DNA of 64,000 bases from Epiperipatus broadwayi (Eukaryota; Onychophora; Udeonychophora; Euonychophora; Peripatidae): NCBI GenBank assembly GCA_028023455.1, contig JAQFVV010012507.1, positions 3,080,901-3,144,900 on the forward strand, given 5' to 3'. Position numbers and translations under genes: made by a program. Each line of letters starts with the position of its first letter. The stretch's first letter is position 1. This document shows positions 59,400 through 64,000 of this stretch, piece after piece. Below the pieces are notes generated by a model that saw nothing but the letters and a program-made list of their open reading frames with translations, had not been told where the DNA came from and searched no databases.

Positions 59400-59735
59400 C
59401 TTTGCTAAAGTAAACTATGGAAGTAAACCATGGACATCAATCAGATAAATCAATCAAAATTTACTCATGAAATCAAATTATGGAAATAATCATAAGTTAG
59501 ATTAGGCAAATTAATCACAACAATAAATTATGTGAAAATGAAGTCTATAAAATGACTTATATAAAATGAATTATATTAATCGAATATAGAAATATTCAGG
59601 ACAAAATTAATACTGTAAATCAATCACGGAAATAAATTATTAATATCAAATTAACTATGTGAATCGAATATGGAAACAATATAATAATGACTACTGCAAA
59701 TCGATCATGGAAATAAAGTATCATTATAAAATGAA
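59400..59735. repeat. Degenerate repeats of an AAATCAATCATGGAAATAAA word
   Basis: Related words such as CAATCACGGAAATAAATTAT, CGAATATGGAAACAATATAA and CGATCATGGAAATAAAGTAT return every 50-80 bp. This reads as an old, heavily diverged minisatellite. Confidence 0.4.
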
Positions 59736-61560
59736 TAATTAAATTTATATATGACCAATATTACCTTAAATATAGGTGCTGGATATATAGATTCTGGAGA
59801 TATTTGAAACACCAAAACACAAAACACAATATAATCTTATAACAATAATAAAACTTTATTACATGAAATAATAATGATAAAGATTAAAATAAAAAAACAC
59901 ACTAAATTATAATATTGTTACACAAATATATGCTTCTGATCTATTCAGGACCATTATTCAAATACATGTTTGAGTTAACTAATTTCTTGGATGACTCACT
60001 TCTGGTTTTGACCCATTCATTTATTAAATAAATGATTAATAATAATAATAATAATAATACAAACGCTGGAAACAGAATTCCGTATATTTTTAGCTTTAAG
60101 AAAATTTATCTTGAAAGAGAAGAAAACCTATAAACCTCTATTTCCCCCTCCTTTTATTGTAAACATTGTCTATTGGACTATTCCAAAATAGTATATTCGT
60201 TTCAATTATTCTAACCAGCAATGTGAAATAATCTTAAATTTCTGAATCATTTTATCAAGCAATAATTTTCACATTTCCAATGAAGAAGGATTATATGTCA
60301 CAAAATTACCCTACTAATTTTGCAAACGGGTTTAAATTCAAAACCCACACTTTTACATTCATGCTTGTCAGATCTTTACGTTTTGACTGTATATATCTTA
60401 ACTAGTTCAGTATGTCCACTCAGCTTGACGACCTCAATCTACCATCATTCAAAAAAAATCAATACAGATCGGTTAGTCTATTAATTAAAATCTTTGTCAC
60501 TCTTCATCATACATATACATCTGGCCAAATCCTTATCCTTTCCGGGCAACGTTGTTCTGTCCCACGTAAGAAAACTCTCTTCATATTACACATCACCATG
60601 CAGTGTCTATAACGTGCACACAGCCACATCTTGATAAGGGAAATAACAAAAACAACAACATCAACTTCAAACTTAAACTATTTGCTTGAGCCAGGGAGAG
60701 ATCTTTCCTAAGACCCAGAATTGTGTAAAGAGCTTCTCTTAGACACCTATTCCCTATATTGGCTTGCAACATTTTCTATACTTAAACAGTAACTTTACTA
60801 ACAATTCCCTATCTTAACAAATAAATGGAGAGAAACTTAATCCTCCAACTGCCATGGTATCTAAATTAGGAGACAGCTATTTACCATCTATTGGATGGTA
60901 GGATTACTTTACATTAGTAATGACAAGCATTTATAGCTTTAAATATGCCCACACATACATCGATTCCAGCCTAGATAAATGACAAAGACTAACCAGATCC
61001 CAAATCAATACATATATGAATTATTTCAATTTTAACCAGTCAAGCCAACAACATTCCCAATATCTATATCAATAACAGATCAGCACTCACAGCATAATAA
61101 TGGGTTTTATGACCATCCTCTCATTCCTCATATCTACTATTAAGCACAAAGTAAAATTTTGTTAAGAATAATAAAATATTTATATCATTTCTCTCTTTTC
61201 TTTTAAGTCTAAATTTACGTGAGCATCTATACTCAAATGGTATCAAAATCATTTTCTTTTCTTTCCTTCACACATTTTAAACAGAAACAAAATATTAAAT
61301 TAACTAATCCAGTGATCAGAGTGTGACATAGCATATAAACAAAATGAAATATAATAATAATAAAAAAAAACAAATGACATATTATATAAATGAAATAAAA
61401 TAAAGAATAAATATCAATATTACAGATAGTCTCTTTAAACTTCTTTTCCTTCCACTGTCCATTAATCAATTAATATGTTTAGTTCATTTTACTTGAGATA
61501 GCTATACAATGGCACGTCAGACAGTTATTTAATTAAATGTGTATAGAACGCACAGATAGT
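59736..61560. other. AT-rich DNA, nothing recognised
   Basis: Contains a short (AAT)n run (about 60037-60058). Open frames such as 60412-60612 carry no recognised motif. Confidence 0.55.
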
Positions 61561-61575
61561 CATTTGAATCAAGTT

Positions 61576-61650
61576 AAATCAAATTTGTAGATAGTTATTT
61601 TAAATCAAATTTGTAGATAGTTATTTTAAATCAAAATGTAGATATAGGAT
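61576..61650. repeat. 26-bp tandem repeat, about three units
   Basis: AAATCAAATTTGTAGATAGT starts at 61576 and 61602, and a diverged third unit (AAATCAAAATGTAGATATAG) starts at 61628. Confidence 0.8.
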
Positions 61651-63735
61651 AGTTAATAAATTTTTAAAAAGTTCTGTTGTTTACCTTCCAGTTGAGTTCT
61701 TCCTAGGTTTGAATTCACTTTGTTCTCCGTTCCTTTTCCTTTCCATTCAAAGGTCCAAATTATAGGCAATAAGCAGTTTGTGATTACTAACATGAATTAA
61801 CTCTTTTCAAAACATTACAGAAGACTGTAGTTCTTTAAACGAATTTTGAAGAGCCATATAATTATTATAATCTGAATTGGTCTTTTAATTTGATAAAAGA
61901 AATTTGACAATTCTCTCCTTGCAGGAAATTTTATAAGCAGACTGGATGAATTGTGACACTCAACAGAAAATATCTTATCAAAAGTTGACTTCTTCATGAT
62001 TAATTTTGAGAAAAAGAGATATGCACCATTCAGGGATGAATTAGAAATTCATATTTTGGTCTACTATTACAACTTAACTTCATTATCAAATTCTGAGAAA
62101 AAAATTTAAAAACTTGGAGAAAAAAAAAATATACCTTTAGATATTAATTTTTAGTTAGTTAGCTCAGTTCTCAATCAGCAAAAGTTTTTCCTTTTTTTTT
62201 TTCTTTTCTTCCCAGTTTTTATAGGATAAAAAGAAAAAAGAAACAGATATCCTCCCCCTCCAATGGTTGTCTTTAAGTCTAATTAAAAAAAATCCCCACT
62301 CAGAAAGAACAATAACTCTTTCTAAAAAAAAAATGTTACTTTCCCAATAACTTTGTCTGATTTCAAACCAGATCTCTTTAATTAACATATTGATGACCAA
62401 TTTATGAAATTTAATCAAGGAAACTCTAATTAAAAAATTAAGCCTACTAACAATTTTCTTGTCAAACAAAGGTTACATTCACTGAATCTAAATAATTTCT
62501 TATTTAGATTTACATTTTAAATACTATAAAAAAAAATTATGTCAAATTTTCATAAAGGAAAGGAAAAAAATCAAACCCATATATCTGTATCACACACACA
62601 TGCGCAGACTATCAAACAGGAAACTGATTATCCAGATTATATGAACACAAATATTCCTCATAATTTCTTATAATTACAAGCACAAAATCAATTATAATCT
62701 CCGATAATCATAAACATAAATATTTACCACAATCTCCTATAACTCTAAACTTATTCTCTAGAAAGAAACTGTTAACTAAAGCTACTGACAATTGATTCAA
62801 TCTTACTTCTCATCAACTCTTTAGTAATAGATATTCTATGCAAACACAAACTGTCTCTATATATGTTACTTGTGAGCTATATAGCCATTACTTTCTCAAA
62901 TAAAGCTTAACTTTTCCTTATATCAAAAAAAAATTTTTTTTCCACCATTACTTCATTTTATTATATTTGGTTTATAGATGTAATAAACCAAAGGGTTACA
63001 ATATATATAACACCAAGATAATTGATTTAATAACAAAAAAAACCTTGCCATCATATTTTAGTTACTTGTATTATGAAAATTAATTAACTATTACATTTCA
63101 CAAAAAAATACACATTACCAAGCAATTAAAAAAACTATTAACAAAGAAATGTTTCATAAATTAATTAAAATAAGATTTAATCTGTTTTTTTTCTTTAAAT
63201 TGATATTATTAAAAAAATAAAATATTTTTTTTAAAATTAAAGAAATAAAAATATATTTGGTTCTTTTTCTTTTATTTAATTCAATAAATAAAAATATGGA
63301 ATTTAATCTTATGTAAAATATATTATATGAAAATACAATATTTTTTTTCTGTGTATACTATATTTATGTCAACTAGTTAATAAGACCAAATAATTTAAAT
63401 TTGTTAATATTATTATGGGTCATAGGAATAAAATTTCACATTATATTATGATTCTTAGTTTGTTTTATAGATAAAAATTTAAAATAAAAAAAAAGATTTG
63501 TTTATTCTTTTTTTAAACTTTTGTTATTACAATTAACATTTTTGCATTAATAAGTAATACAAAATAAACAAATATAATATGCTACTTGAGATCTTTAACT
63601 CTTCCCTCTACCCTAACTTGTTCAGATTTGATAACAGAAAATACTGTCAGCCTTTCAAACAAATAATATAGTTTTAACTTACAGTATAAACAATAACTAA
63701 TATTTTTTTAAAAGATACTGTTAACTATTATTGTC
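61651..63735. other. AT-rich DNA, nothing recognised
   Basis: No gene, RNA or element signature. Frequent poly-A/T runs. Confidence 0.55.
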
Positions 63736-63739
63736 AAGT

Positions 63740-63820
63740 ATTGGTGGTCTAGTTGCTAGCATAACTGCTTTTTAAGCAGTTGTCCCGGGGTTTGCCTTCT
63801 GGCTGATGCTTTGACAGATA
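63740..63820 (+). repeat. tRNA-derived SINE, copy 3
   Basis: A box TGGTCTAGTTG (63745-63755) is intact. TTGTCCCGGGGTTTGCCTTC then GGCTGATGCTTTGACA match copy 1 (TTGTCCCGGGTTTGC, GGCCGATGCTTTGACA), but the ~7 bases that make the B box GGTTCGC are deleted, so this copy could not be transcribed by pol III in the normal way. Confidence 0.75.
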
Positions 63821-63917
63821 TATATTAAAGATATTTAATAAAAGAAGTAAGTGGTTTGCCTTCTGGCTGATGCTTTGACAGATATATATTAAAGATATTT
63901 AATAAAAGAAGTAAGTG
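63789..63917. repeat. Exact 64-bp tandem duplication of the SINE 3' end
   Basis: The unit starting GGTTTGCCTTCTGGCTGATG at 63789 is repeated from 63853 with no difference visible, and includes AAAGATATTTAATAAAAGAA. It joins the SINE 3' end and its flank, so it arose after the SINE inserted. Confidence 0.85.
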
Positions 63918-64000
63918 GTCTGATTTCTGAGCAGATGGATTGTGTTAAGGTGGAAAGACACACTATAAAACAAAATAAAAACATGAAAATATATATTATA

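Overview
The window is AT-rich (roughly three quarters A+T by eye) eukaryotic DNA, almost certainly from a metazoan and probably an invertebrate. I found no host protein-coding gene, no rRNA and no intact functional tRNA gene. I cannot name the species. The non-LTR retrotransposons with microsatellite 3' tails, tRNA-derived SINEs, a Penelope-like GIY-YIG remnant, a hammerhead-like core and long trinucleotide arrays all fit a repeat-rich animal intergenic or intronic region.

Layout. 1-9 kb: mostly unannotatable AT-rich DNA with a tRNA-like SINE (~348), a decayed reverse transcriptase fragment (~4.06-4.32 kb), a 270-bp compound trinucleotide array (~4.87-5.14 kb), a short inverted-repeat element (~5.76 kb) and two tRNA-derived SINEs on the minus strand (~7.0 and 8.4 kb). 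9.1-10.1 kb: a 1-kb pogo/Tigger-like inverted-repeat element that contains a short LINE 3' fragment. 10.6-23.7 kb: the most informative region, a head-to-tail chain of non-LTR retrotransposons, all on the minus strand. Two long copies of one two-ORF family (A1 ~10.8-16.5 kb and A2 ~16.9-22.2 kb) end in AAT-type microsatellite tails. A further ORF2 C-terminus and 3' region is embedded in A1. A 5'-truncated member of an unrelated family (B, ~22.2-23.65 kb) with an ACATC-type tail follows. ORF1 carries a zinc knuckle; ORF2 has an AP-endonuclease, a reverse transcriptase and a C-terminal Cys/His motif. All copies are broken by stops and frameshifts.

24-34.9 kb: a SINE with a perfect 16-bp target-site duplication, a 312-bp foldback, small tandem duplications, a promoter-like block near 30.4 kb and degenerate palindromic motif repeats near 34.2-34.5 kb. 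34.9-42.5 kb: two ~2.78-kb direct repeats flanking a ~1.97-kb spacer, best read as long LTRs of a non-autonomous retrotransposon. 42.9-43.6 kb: a ~720-bp palindrome whose two arms each encode the C-terminal part of a Penelope-like GIY-YIG endonuclease, reading outward. 45-48.8 kb: a structured ~90-bp hairpin region, two minisatellites and a 1.47-kb array of ~430-bp units with an internal inversion. 50.9-58.3 kb: copies of a dispersed repeat family in both orientations, a 212-bp inverted-repeat element holding a hammerhead-like core, and a complete 398-bp hAT-type MITE with an 8-bp target duplication. 58.4-64 kb: little beyond low-complexity DNA, a 26-bp tandem repeat and a third copy of the ~7.0-kb SINE family carrying an exact 64-bp duplication.

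Nothing here forms a working pathway. The interest lies in the history of element-on-element insertion. I see no convincing new biological system; the best candidates for a second look are the microsatellite-linked LINE chain, the Penelope palindrome and the long-LTR composite.
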